From: Chlorophyllum brunneum
Lineage: Eukaryota; Basidiomycota; Agaricomycetes; Agaricales; Agaricaceae
Length of the DNA: 64,000 bases
Reading direction: 5' to 3'
NCBI GenBank assembly: GCA_963576785.1
Contig: OY756141.1
Location: 2,046,001-2,110,000 of the forward strand
Part shown: one piece after another, positions 1 through 10,590 of the stretch
Numbering within the stretch: the first letter of the stretch is position 1
Layout: each line of letters opens with the position of its first letter
Translations under genes and position numbers: made by a program
Notes under the pieces: generated by a model
Seen by the model: only the letters and a program-made list of their open reading frames with translations
What the model was told of the DNA's origin: nothing
Databases searched by the model: none

Positions 1-1551
1 TACCGCATCCAATTAGATGACTTCGCATACATGACGAATGTAAGCGTTGCAACACTCGCTAGAGTGACGAAACCATTATTGAGGCCGAAGCCAATAGAAG
101 TTAGAGATACAAGGGCTCCGAAGGTAGAAAGTGTAAGTAGATATTTGCGTCCAACTCGCTATATCCGTCGATCAATGGAGCGAAGTGTTATAAACCGGAC
201 AAGGGAACAGACCTCTATAAGAATGATAGGCGGGAATGTCATGATAACATTCACAATCGTAATGCCGAGAGAAACATATGGTCCCCAGTCGGGCAAAGTT
301 TTTGATAGAATCTCGTTGCTGTAGTAGAGGACTAGGGCCCAGAGTCAGACTTGACCCTACTACACCGCTGATTGAATTTTCACCTGCATTGATGCCTAGG
401 ATATCGATATCAGACTTTCAGAAACGGATGGATTCAGAAACAATCATACCAGAAACCTGCTGTGACAACATGGCAAAGCAAACGATCATCAAGGGCTTGT
501 GAAGCTCCGGTGAAAGGAATAATTGCAATACAGTTGCCGTACCACTTGTATTTTCGGAATGTCGAGCTTCCATCTCGTCCAGTAACGGATTCTCGTCGTC
601 AGCCACTGGGGCTGAAGGGGTATCAGGTCAGTATTGGCGCTCGGGATGGAGAGAGCGTACATGAAGTATGAGTGACATGTGCCCCCCACAAACGTCTCGA
701 AATGGTCTTCTTCTCCTCAGAGCGGTTCTTGATGCCCAACCATGCAGGGGTCTCAACAGTCAAGTAACTGATTATGAACTGAACGAAACCAATGAATGAA
801 GACAAGAAAAGCACAATGCGCCATTCTGTCGGAGTTGAGTATCGAAAACCAGCGACTTGTGTAAACATGATGCCTAAAACAATCCCTAACTGGGTCAACA
901 CGCCTACACCATGGTTTAGATGCAGAAACAGCACGCAAAAAAAAAATGGGCGGACCAATGTTCCCGCTGATCTTGGAGGGCGCAATCTCAGCCACATAGA
1001 TTGGTCCAACACATATACCAATGCCTGAGCCGACCCCAACAAGGAACCTGGTAGAACATAAGGAAGTGGCATATGACAGGCATGACACATCACAGCAGTG
1101 GTCTCACCTGCCAAAGCTCAGAGTGGTGACAGAGCCACTGACACCCATAAGCCCCGAGCCGACAGCAAGTAAAAGCGCAGTCACTTGGGAAGCCCGTTTA
1201 CGCCCATGACGGTCCATAATGATGTTGGCGACAAGGCTGCCTATGAGGCCACCCACAGTGAAAATGGCGGTCACGAACGAGAAGACGAAATTGGACATTG
1301 GTATGCAAGTCGGGAGCGAAGAACTATCAGAAGGTAAATGGTCATCGATGCTCTCGCATGTTAAGACGGCTTTGATTTGGTTTAGTGCTGAAATATGGTA
1401 GCCATACTGGCCATTCACGATTAGAAGCACATAGGTATAAAGATGGGCTGGTAAGAAGGAATACCTGGAAGGGAATGGCCAGGACCCAAAGGCAGACAAA
1501 CCAGCCGTACCCTGTGAAGGACTCGCCGTTGAGGCTCTTATGGGAAGCCAT
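1..1551 (-). CDS. MFS sugar transporter (partial, C-terminus off the left edge)
   Basis: A 12-helix sugar porter of the major facilitator superfamily, expected to carry hexoses or related sugars across the plasma membrane or a vesicle membrane. The start is the ATG at 1551 (complement); the first intron (1464-1407) joins ...IPFQ to YGYHISALNQ. Later exons show the sugar-porter loop DRHGRKRA, then GPIYVAEIAP, then QQVSGINAVLYYSN (the usual seventh-helix region), then VGRKYLL, the counterpart of the second GRK/R loop. An acidic linker rich in E and D (about 606-560) precedes the second half. The last helices lie outside the window. The YGYHIS...NQIQ-like start recalls the yeast Vps73/YBR241C group; this is from memory, and the substrate is not known. 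The gene is divergent from the amylase-like gene. Confidence 0.85.
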
Positions 1552-1882
1552 GTTCTGTCCCCAGTGGTGATCCAAGGATGAATGTGCGGCACAACAAGAG
1601 GGAACCTGACGAGAGGACACGGGAGACTAAGCGGCAAAGTCCGAAGAGATCTGAGATCTACCAGGACACCGGAAACCAGGGTCAGGTGATAACCAGGAAG
1701 AGGGACCCGTCGTTGCGGGAATTCTCAATGCTGGCCAAGGAGGAAATGATAGCACCATATGTTCCATCCTTTAGCCCCCCGCCTTCATCATCCTCTCTGA
1801 CTTCTCTCCCTTCCCCCGTGCTCATCAGAGCAGTCCATTCTTTACCACATCCTCACTCTCTCCTATGCACCCTCCTTCCAGT
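1552..1882. promoter_or_regulatory. Divergent intergenic region, sugar transporter / amylase-like gene
   Basis: These 331 bp separate two divergent start codons. The half nearest the amylase start is strongly pyrimidine-rich (about 1785-1880), as often found before fungal transcription starts. No clear TATA box was identified. Shared control of the two genes is an inference from the layout. Confidence 0.5.
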
Positions 1883-4222
1883 ATGCTCTTACCAACTGTT
1901 CTTCTCTCCCTTTTTGCATCTTTTCACTATGCATGCGCTGCAACTGCAGAGCAGTGGCGTGACCGTTCCATATATCAGTACGTACATGCTTTGTCTGTCC
2001 CAGACTCTTGCTCGTATGAACTTGTCACAAACTAGGCTTATAACCGACCGGTTTTCTCTCCCCGATGGTGCCAACCGCAATGCCTGTGACCCCGCGAAAC
2101 AGATCTTTTGCGGTGGGACGTGGAATACGTGTGTTCAGGCAAATACCTTTTAGCTCGTATACCAATTTTGAAGGTACTACCAGGATACGTGAAAACCTCG
2201 ATTACATTGAGAATGCTGGTTTCACTGCCAGTGAGGTTTCATTCGAATACCCGCATTTCGTTGTCTAAATGTCTTCACTGCCAGTATGGATCAGCCCAAT
2301 AAATCAGAACTATGATGGTCCCCGTTCTGCGTATGGTGACCCATATCATGGTTATTGGATCCAAGACATCAGCAAGCTGAACGATCGCTTCGGTACGGCC
2401 GACGACCTCAAAGCCCTGATCAAGGAACTCCATCACCGCAATATGTGGGACGATTTCTACCGTCTATCTACCCTTATTGACGCACTGTTGCAGGTACATT
2501 ATGGTTGATATTGTGGTCAACAACGTTATGGCTACGTCAACGAAGCCAGACTATTCCAAGTATTTTTTCAAAGATGCTGTATGTATTTCTTATTTCCCCG
2601 CATAGTTAGCGCCTAATGAAATCGTAGTCTTTGTATCACCCATACTGCCCCATACAGTGGGGTAATACGACCAGCGAGCAAAATTGCTGGTTGGGTGATG
2701 AGAAAGTACCACTTCCTGACGTTGACACAAATAGTCCCACTGTCATTGCACAATACGGCGATTGGATCCAGAACCTTGTTCAGGAATACAACATTGATGG
2801 CCTTCGTATCGACGGTGGGTGTCTCGGAAGTTCCGTCAATGATTTCGACACTAAACCATCCTCGTAGCCGCCAAGTATGTCGCCTTCCTAAGCCTCCGCC
2901 ATAACGCCAAACTCTAAACCCTCTTTAGGCATGTGCAGATGGACTTCTGGCCAGGGTTCTGCGCCAAGGCCGGCGTCTTTTGTATGGGCGAGGTCTTTGG
3001 CGGGCTCGAAGTCGAGTATGTTGTGGCGTTCGCATCATGATTCTGTGATCCGGCTCACTTGCTCTCCAGTCCCATCGCTCAATATCAGGGACCCCAAGCA
3101 CTTGATTCCGTCCTGAACTTCCCCATGTACTCGGCTTTGATGGAGGGTTTTGCCATTCCCGGCCCCAAAAATATCACTGCGGTTGCAACCGTGTTCGAGC
3201 AATCAAAAGTCAAATTTAGGGTATAGATCTGATTGAGCCCTTAACCACAACATACTCATGTGTATCAACCAGGACACCGGCCTGCTCGGAAACTTCCTCG
3301 AGAACCAGGATGTTCCACGCTGGCACAACAAATCTGTTGATCCCCAGAGTTTATAGTAAGCACCCCACCTAATCATAGTGTAATTTCTCAACATCGTTTA
3401 GTAATGCCATGGTCTTAAACTGGATGATGGATGGCATACCAATTGTGTACTATGGTCAAGAGCAGTCATTTTCAGGTGCAGCTGATCCCGTGAGTATCTC
3501 CTTGAGCCAGTCGAAGATAGGTCTTGATAGTTGCCTGATCCCTACAGTTTAATCGCGAACCGCTCTGGACATCGAACTATCAAGAGACTGATGCATACAA
3601 ATTCATCAAGACTTTGAATCAGGTGGGCTTACCGAGACCCTCATCGGCATGAAGCTGACCGATTGCAACTCAGTTCCGCAACTTTCTCGTGAAAACCGAT
3701 TGGTTGAAACGGGAAACCCAAATTTTGACGACTAGCCCTTATGGGCTTGCCGTCATGAAAGGACAGGTGATATCTATCGCCACCAACATTGGTTCCCCGG
3801 TACGCGTGCTCTTGTTACCATTGCTACCTGAGTTTCTGTTCCTTACTCTCACAGCCCCAAAATGGCACACATATTGCAGTTCCATCCCCTTATGATTCTG
3901 GCTCAGGTTTGACGAAGTGAGTGTCTTCTGATGTTGAGCGAACAAACGACTCACAGATCTGGCCAGTATTTTGACCTGCCAAGAGTGGATTGTGGGATCC
4001 AAAGGTTTCCTCGACGTGGAGTATACCAAGGGTGGCGTGCCCGTCATTCTGACACCAACTGATTCCCTAGTTGGTTCAGGCTTCTGTGGCAACCCACTCA
4101 GCTCTCAAGGTGCTTCAGACCGCCAAGTTAGTTCTGCGGTGACGGCTCCGTCGTTCCATTTGCGATCACTTCTGGTTGTGATGGCTACCTCGCTTTGGGT
4201 TGCCATTTGTTCGAACTTCTGA
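1883..4222 (+). CDS. Secreted GH13 alpha-amylase-like protein, probable GPI-anchored alpha-glucanotransferase type
   Basis: A Taka-amylase-type GH13 enzyme, about 500 residues in about ten exons. It begins with a hydrophobic signal peptide (MLLPTVLLSLFASFHYACA), then ATAEQWRDRSIY and LITDRFSLP. Region II carries DGLRID and KHVQ across two introns, region III carries GEV (acid/base Glu), and region IV keeps the Asp in ENQD. The nucleophile, acid/base and third carboxylate are therefore all present. The histidine after DxxxN in region I is Asn (DIVVNN), and the one before the region IV Asp is Gln (ENQD). Domain C ends LTCQEWIVGSKG...GFCGN, followed by a Ser-rich linker and a final hydrophobic segment LRSLLVVMATSLWVAICS, typical of a GPI signal. 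Fungal Agt cell-wall alpha-glucanotransferases are known to depart from the GH13 consensus at these histidines, so a wall alpha-glucan role fits better than starch hydrolysis. That function is inferred. Confidence 0.85.
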
Positions 4223-4379
4223 AATATCGTTGGGCTTTTGGGGTGGGATCTAGGCTTTTTACATATATTTTAGCATACTTGCGAAAAATTCCCCCCATCT
4301 GCCGGGGTATGGTCCCCATTGTGACGGCATGGAATACACAGCTCGTGGGACGCCAGGTCGCGTGAAGTAAGGGGCACGC

Positions 4380-4420
4380 GTTCGTGTGACGTCGTTACTA
4401 CTTGCTTTCGCGTCTTTATC
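4380..4420. promoter_or_regulatory. CRE-like TGACGTC upstream of gamma-tubulin
   Basis: The sequence gtgTGACGTCgtta lies about 25-35 bp upstream of the gamma-tubulin ATG. TGACGTC is the core of a CRE/bZIP (Atf-type) site. It may instead lie in the 5' untranslated region. Function is inferred from the motif alone. Confidence 0.25.
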
Positions 4421-6318
4421 ATGCCTAGGGAAATTGTAACGGTTCAGCTTGGACAATGCGGCAACCAAAGTGCGCCAATTTTCTACACCAGGTTGGACCT
4501 ATTCATATCATTGAAACAACTGTTCAGTGGGCTCCGTGTTTTGGCAGCGGCTTTGCGCCGAACATGGAATTAGCAAAGAAGGTATATTGGAAGAATGGGC
4601 GACAGAAGGAGGGGATCGAAAGGATGTATTTTTCTACCAAGCGGATGATGAACATTATATTCCGAGAGCTATTCTCGTTGACCTTGAGCCTCGTGTGCGC
4701 TAACCGTCTGGCCGATGCTGTATGTACTGACGATTCAAGCCGTATGCAGGTGATCAATAATATCCTCACATCACCATACGCGAACCTTTACAATCCTGAA
4801 AACATTTTCCTGTCCACGGATGGTGGAGGCGCTGGTAATAATTGGGCTCAGGGGTATTCTGCTGGAGAGAAGATCTATGAGGAAGTCATGGAAATGGTGG
4901 ATCGCGAGGCGGAGGGTAGTGATTCGCTCGAGGTGGGTATGTCGATAGGGCTTTCACGTCCAATTCACCCTTCCTCTTCCTTACTCCCTTGTGCCTTCGC
5001 TAACCATCCTTTACGTTCTTATAGGGTTTTATGCTCATGCACTCCATCGCAGGCGGCACGGGCTCTGGTCTCGGATCTTTCCTCTTAGAGAGGCTTAATG
5101 ATAAGTTTCCTAAGAAGTTAATACAGACCTACAGCGTCTTCCCAAATGCCCAAGAGGGCGATGTTGTCGTACAGCCGTACAATTCTCTGCTAACACTGAA
5201 ACGGTTGGTGAACCATGCGGACTCGGTAGTGGTATTAGACAATGGGGCTTTGGCGCGAATATCGGCCGATAGGCTGCATATCCAGACACCATCATTTGAC
5301 CAGACAAATCAGTTGGTGCGTGATCTCGATTGTTGTTGGGGGTAGTACTAAGCTTCTGTGCAGGTCTCGACTGTGATGGCTGCTAGTACACAGACTTTGC
5401 GATATCCTGGATATATGAACAACGATCTTGTTGGAATCATCGCATCGCTGATACCGACGCCTCGATGCCATTTCCTGATGACTTCCTATACGCCTTTCAC
5501 GAGCGATCAAATTGACAAGGCATGGATCTCTGATTTCTAACTATTAGTAGTTTCCTGCCTAACATTTACTCCCTTGCACGCTTAGGCGAAGACCATCCGT
5601 CGCACGACCGTTCTAGATGTCATGCGCAGACTGCTGCAACCCAAGAACAGAATGGTGTCAACGACACCTAGCAAAACGGCGTGCTACATTTCCATCTTGA
5701 ACATCATCCAAGGTGACGTTGATCCAACAGATGTAAGATATGGAACAACGACGTGTCGCATACCTCTGCCGTTGCACTGACGCTGAATGTTAGGTGCATC
5801 AATCACTCCTTCGCATTCGGGAACGGCAGTTGGCCAACTTCATCCCATGGGGTCCTGCATCAATTCAAGTCGCCTTGACGCGCAGATCTCCATATGTCAC
5901 AACAAATCATCGTGTCAGCGGGTTGATGTTGGCGAACCACACGAGTATTGCCTCGGTGAGGTTCCTTCCGTAATAAAAATCTGTTACAGTGGATGTTGAT
6001 TGATTGATCCAGCTGTTTAAACGCATGTTGGATCAGTTTGATCGACTGCGGAGGAGGAACGCGTTTCTGGAACAATACAAGAGGCAGAGGATGTTTGAGA
6101 ATGGTTTGGAAGAGTTTGATGATGCTCGGCAAGTGGTTTCGTTTCAAACACGAGACCAATTCCTCATGACAGTATAGGGCGACATGCGAAGAGCTATTGA
6201 AGGAGTACAAAGCATGTGAGAGCGCGGATTACATCTCCTATGTGCGTTTTATCTCATCCCATCTCCGCTCAACTTAAACGTAATGTAGGGTGGCGCAGAG
6301 GGCGAGGCAGCAACTTAA
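4421..6318 (+). CDS. Gamma-tubulin
   Basis: The microtubule-nucleating tubulin of the gamma-tubulin complex, acting at spindle pole bodies and other nucleation sites. It starts [16 protein letters not shown], the gamma-tubulin N-terminus rather than the alpha or beta one. Spliced exons then give [28 protein letters not shown] and [15 protein letters not shown]. The nucleotide-binding loop is [10 protein letters not shown] at about 5050-5080. The gamma-specific run [22 protein letters not shown] is also present. The C-terminus ends [16 protein letters not shown] after a last short intron, so the stop lies at 6316-6318. Full length is close to the usual 450-480 residues. About eight introns of roughly 50 nt interrupt it. 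No defect was seen. Confidence 0.95.
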
Positions 6319-6472
6319 CCTGGATCGGGGTTTGTGGCGTAATATCTTGTACGACTCATTGTGACAGTATGCTTTCATTCCGAAAACTTATGCCTTGGGA
6401 TATCTAGTACATGAAAGATGCGACAACGATCTGACAAAAGGGCTAACTAAGGGTTGGAGGGTACGAAGAAAT

Positions 6473-7181
6473 TTAAGTTTTCTTCGGGCCCTCCATCTTC
6501 TTCCCAATATCTGAACCTGAGAGCAGCATTAGAACGAAGGGCGCGATGAGCACTTCATATAGCAACTCACCCCTAAGCTTTACTTTGAGAATCCTCTCAA
6601 GCTTGCCCAGAATTTGAGGGTTAGGGATAGCCTTGCCAGACTCGTAGTCCTGCAGTACGGAAGGCTTTTCATTGATCTTCTGTGCCAGATCCTTTTGCGA
6701 AAGTTGGAGATCCAGTCGTGCGGATTGTATAGCCTGGAGTGGGAGCGATAGTTGAGAAAAATGTATAGATAGACCTGAAGCCAGCGACGTACCCGTCCGA
6801 CACTTGGGGAAACTTTTGCAGGTGGAGCAACCTCGTTCTCGCGATCGAGTTTAGCAATACGTTGGTGGTCGGTACCTGTTAGTTGTGAAGTCGAGTATGA
6901 GCTCAAAGAGCGCGTGACCATACCCTGGTGAGCCTTGTTGCCTCCAGCAGAAATCTTCTTGTCAACTGCAACTACTGCCCCTGTACGTCGGGCCTGTCGA
7001 CAATAAGACGACCACTCATTCTTGAAAGAAGAATGGAACCTACAGCTAACGAGAATAAGCCTGCGCTCGAACCCGCAAGAACATGAAGAAGCTTACCATT
7101 CAGGTCGGAATCCCTCTTTGTGACCTTGGCAACCTGCTTTTTGTAGCCGATGACAGTCTTGGAGTCCCAGTCATTATCCAT
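6473..7181 (-). CDS. MBF1: Multiprotein bridging factor 1 (transcriptional coactivator)
   Basis: A small coactivator that links bZIP activators such as Gcn4 to TBP and also acts in ribosome quality control. It begins [12 protein letters not shown] (start 7181), matching the MBF1 opening. Spliced exons give [20 protein letters not shown], then [22 protein letters not shown]. The helix-turn-helix (Cro/C1-type) domain follows: [20 protein letters not shown], then [10 protein letters not shown] and [14 protein letters not shown]. It ends [10 protein letters not shown] at 6473-6475. About 150 residues, the usual size. Two or three introns are inferred; one lies in the linker before the HTH. Confidence 0.93.
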
Positions 7182-8219
7182 TATCGTCGAGTTGGGTGAT
7201 ACAAGTAGTATGAAGTGTAGGTGTGAATGGAGAAATTTGTGAAACCAGTGAGCTTATATCAACGTGACGTGTCACAGGACAGTTGACTCGACGGAGGCGA
7301 TGCGACGAGCTCGCGTCGGACATTGGGTGTACGACATGGGCAGCTGAGTCAACTCCCGAGTCGAATGCTTGCTCCTGCGCCGAGAAGGATGTGCGGGCCC
7401 GCGGAATCTTGCCACGCATGTATTTGATATCAGTGGGAGACATGTCAATCACTATGGATATGCAGTTGAATATGCAGCTGGCTGCATAAGGACCGCCGAT
7501 TATTCTCAGTGATATTTGTTTTGGGTCTGCAGGTGTGGGAGCATATTTGGCCGGAGGTCTGGTTAGGGCCCGCAGGTAACCGGCCGATTTTTGGCCGCGA
7601 GGTATGTTGGGCAGTCCGCAGACCCAGGGGCTAGCCACCCCAGTCTGTCTGGCATCCACTGTACGGAGCGCCCGTAATATTTTTTTTGCGGGCCGATTTA
7701 GGCGCCTTATCCGCATGTTGTAGGGGGTTTTCGTGAGGTATGTTACCGACCTTGGGAATTTTCGGTCCACAGGTCCTCTGAGGGTATATTCGGGGGTCCC
7801 GCTATGTAGTTCTCCTGAGAGACCCAGACAAGAACTGGTGGCCATAGCGACGGCCCTGGCTGTTGACAAGAACAATGATGGATGCAAAGTCCGCTTGCTG
7901 CATCCGTCCAGACCACCGTTTCCAACCATCCGTGCGTTTCACTCCTCACCTTTCTTTCTTTCGTTCTTCCACTAACCACCTTTTTTGTTTTTCGTAGCTT
8001 TGCCTAGCGCACTGAGACGTTGAGCGTCCTTTCCTTTCTTTCTTACCTGCCGCTCGCTGGTTTCCTCCCCTTCTGCCTAGATTTTATTCAGCATCTGTAT
8101 CAATATCGTCGCAACTCTTCTCTGGGAGAGAGATACCCCCGCCAACATCGACTTCGCACAACCTCGTCTTCTAATACTCCTGCTTCACCCTCGATAATCT
8201 CATTCGATAACCGGACAAT
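7182..8219. other. 1-kb intergenic region with no convincing gene
   Basis: It holds the promoters of MBF1 (left) and the tetraspanin (right). A long open frame on the minus strand (7174-7929) has no recognisable domain and its composition follows repetitive GC-rich sequence, so it is not called. The MBF1-proximal part contains overlapping ACGT cores (aacgtgacgtgtcac, 7261-7275). The tetraspanin-proximal part (about 7940-8080) is pyrimidine-rich. Confidence 0.6.
7520..7810. repeat. Degenerate repeat-like sequence
   Basis: Short words recur with variation: gaggtatgtt (7599-7608 and 7735-7744), ggccgattt (7582-7590 and 7691-7699), and several variants of gcaggt/ccacaggt/ccgcagac followed by a G-rich run. 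Spacing is not constant, so this is not a clean tandem array. A decayed non-autonomous element or simple low-complexity drift are both possible. Confidence 0.3.
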
Positions 8220-9097
8220 ATGGTTTCCAGAGTATTGATGGGTGTTTGGGCTGCCCTGGACTTTCTGTTGCTTGCCGCTGGCGCAGTCGCTCTCGCACTC
8301 TCCATCGTTTGGCGTAAACCCGACATCTTAATGAACATGGTTTTGTCTAAAGCAGATCTTACTGGTGCGCCCCTGGCCTCGATCTCATTTCCAGTGCCAT
8401 GCCTGAACCATTCATAGCTGGCACTATCCTGGGGATTGTACTCATCGTCACCTTCTTCATATCCATTGCTGGCGTTGTGCAACGCAACCACATCACTATC
8501 GGCCTCGTCATCACCAATTACGTGCTCTTGCTTGACGCTATCGGCATCGTCATTATTGGCACCTTCGTCTGGTTCTTTACTCTCCGGGAGCGGGCCAATT
8601 TCTCCGTATTGTGGGATGCGGCTACCCCAGACGTTCGTCGGTCCCTCCAGGACAAGGTATTTTCCGTTCTCCGGCAAGCAAGCTCTCCTCACCAACTTCT
8701 ATACAGTTCAGTTGCTGCGGATACTTCCTCACCAATGATACCGCAGAAATTAGTACTTACTGCAAAAGCCAGGATTTTATCAATAGCCTCAACTCATCTA
8801 TTTTGAACAACATTTGTGTCACACCTATCACCAGCTTCGCCGACATGACCTTGAACAACATCTTCACGTACGTGTACCTGCAGCCTGAAAATACCTCTGT
8901 CTTGACACCCCGCAGAACCATTTATGGCTTCATGGCAATTGTCCTCTGCCTTTTACTCGCTACCCTGTGTGTGATTAAGAAGGTTGGCTCTCTTCATGAG
9001 TTTTTGGTTTCTAGACCGCTAATAACGGCTACAGAGGCACGAAGATGAACGGTTTAAGAAGATCGATGCAAAGCGGGGAGGCAAGGGTTTCGTGTAA
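8220..9097 (+). CDS. Tetraspanin-like four-helix membrane protein
   Basis: A predicted plasma-membrane organiser of the tetraspanin family. The first exon encodes a membrane helix (VWAALDFLLLAAGAVALALS). After a short intron come two more helices (GTILGIVLIVTFFISIAGVV and ITNYVLLLDAIGIVIIGTF). A large outer loop follows, holding the tetraspanin signature FSCCGY straight after an intron, plus further cysteines (YCKSQ, ICVTP). A fourth helix (TIYGFMAIVLCLLLATLCV) and a short basic tail ending GGKGFV complete it. Three introns; stop at 9095-9097. The CCG motif and four-helix plan support the family. Basidiomycetes have the Pls1 and Tsp2-type tetraspanins, which act in infection structures or development in some species; which one this is cannot be told by eye. 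Confidence 0.8.
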
Positions 9098-9394
9098 TTC
9101 ACCTAGCGCAGGACATTATCCGTCGGTCCTGGGGATCTGGTGGGCCACTCTTTTAGTACCTCCATGCAAGTCATGGCTTTTCTCTTCATATTTTCCGTTG
9201 GTGGTCACCAACAGTGTTGTTCCATACAGTTTCCATACAGTATATAGTCATTGTGCAACACTGCTGTTCTCATCTCAAGAACGAAATAAATTTTGCCCCT
9301 GTAAAGTGTCACATCCGTGGTTCGAGCTGTGTTTGGATGTTTGAACCTGAATCTATTTTCGGTTTTACCACTTCTCCTCGCGTCCTGGTAACCC

Positions 9395-10393
9395 ATGCCC
9401 AAGAGCAAGAAACGCAAGCTTCCTATATCAAAATTCAACGCTGTCAGCACTACAACAAGCAAACCACAAGCTACTCGAAACATTATCCGCACATTCCATG
9501 TCCTGATCAGGAAGCAGACTCGACTGAAGGACAAACCTTCGCTTAGCGCTAGTGAGACCAAGGAGCTTGCCAATATTCAGCATGAGATCGAGGAATTGGG
9601 AGGGCTGGAGTGCTACCAACGAATGTCGGTGATTGGGCAGGGTAATGATCGTGGTGGAGGCAGCGAGAGGGTTTTCATCCAGTGGATGGAGGAGCTAAAG
9701 GTGCATGATGAAAGGCAGGCAAAATTACAGTACGTCTGCACTGTCCACCTCGCGTATACGATGTTGGATGTGACACTAGGCCCTAGGCTCCTCGAAGTTG
9801 GAGCTTTGAAGCCAGATAACTATATATCCTGCGCTTCCTGGATCCAAAACACACCCATCGACCTGCGTTCGCGGCACCCGGCAATCAAAGAGCAGGATTT
9901 TTTGCTCTTGGACCCCACGGAAAATGAGAAAAAGTGGGATGCTGTTGCTCTCAGCCTTGTGGTTAACTTCGTCCCCGATGCTAAAGATAGAGGTGAGGAT
10001 ACTGGATTCCCGGAGGGCGTCCCTCCGCTAAAAAAGAGTACATAGGTCGCATGCTTCATCTGGCAAATACGATCACCAAGGACGAAGGCTATCTATTCCT
10101 TGCTGTCTGTTGTTTCTCTTTCACACTCTCCCCCTTGTCTTACTCGCTCGTAGCTGCCCCTACCGTGCATAACCAACTCCAGATACATGTCATTTGAACA
10201 CCTTGCCCGCCTCATGCAAACGCTCGGATTTACAGAACTCAAACGACGTTGGAAGGAAGGAGGTAAAATGGTATATTGGCTGTACCAGAAGCGGCATGAA
10301 CCTCGACGGGAGGGCTTCAGTGGTTTTGCGAAAAAAACCATCCTTCGACAAGGAAATAGGAACAATTTTGCAGTCCTGCTGAAGGACCTCTAA
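9395..10393 (+). CDS. BMT2: 25S rRNA adenine-N(1) methyltransferase, Bmt2 type
   Basis: A nucleolar SAM-dependent methyltransferase that makes an m1A in the large-subunit rRNA. The N-terminus is basic (MPKSKKRKLPIS). A helical linker ends in the cofactor-fold start LLEVGAL, after an intron whose best acceptor is at about 9787. The family-typical run is clear: NTPIDLRSRHP, EQDFLLLDP, WDAVALSLVVNFVPDAKDRG, RMLHLANTI, LPLPCITNSRYM and LMQTLGFTELK. The protein ends NNFAVLLKDL at 10393. Three introns of about 50-60 nt. Length near 280 residues is usual for Bmt2. The order of motifs is distinctive for this family. Confidence 0.9.
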
Positions 10394-10590
10394 CAGCCTC
10401 CAAGCCCGAGCTACATTACATTAATTCGAAGATAGATCGTAATACGCACCTTGAGGGGCCTGATCACATGAGAATAGCACTATTCTTGGCTCCGACACAT
10501 CCTGCGTGCACCTCATATTTCATTTCTCTGATCTACTGCCACATCGTGTTCCACTCAACCACAACCGAGAATTACTCAGGCACAAGGAAC

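Noticed and set aside
1578..2153. 191-residue plus-strand open frame across the transporter/amylase promoter
   Set aside because: It overlaps the real signal-peptide exon of the amylase-like gene in another frame and is low-complexity in the pyrimidine-rich part.
7174..7929. 251-residue open frame on the minus strand, overlapping the MBF1 start
   Set aside because: No domain or orderly composition; it spans repeat-like GC-rich sequence, and extends into the MBF1 promoter and start.
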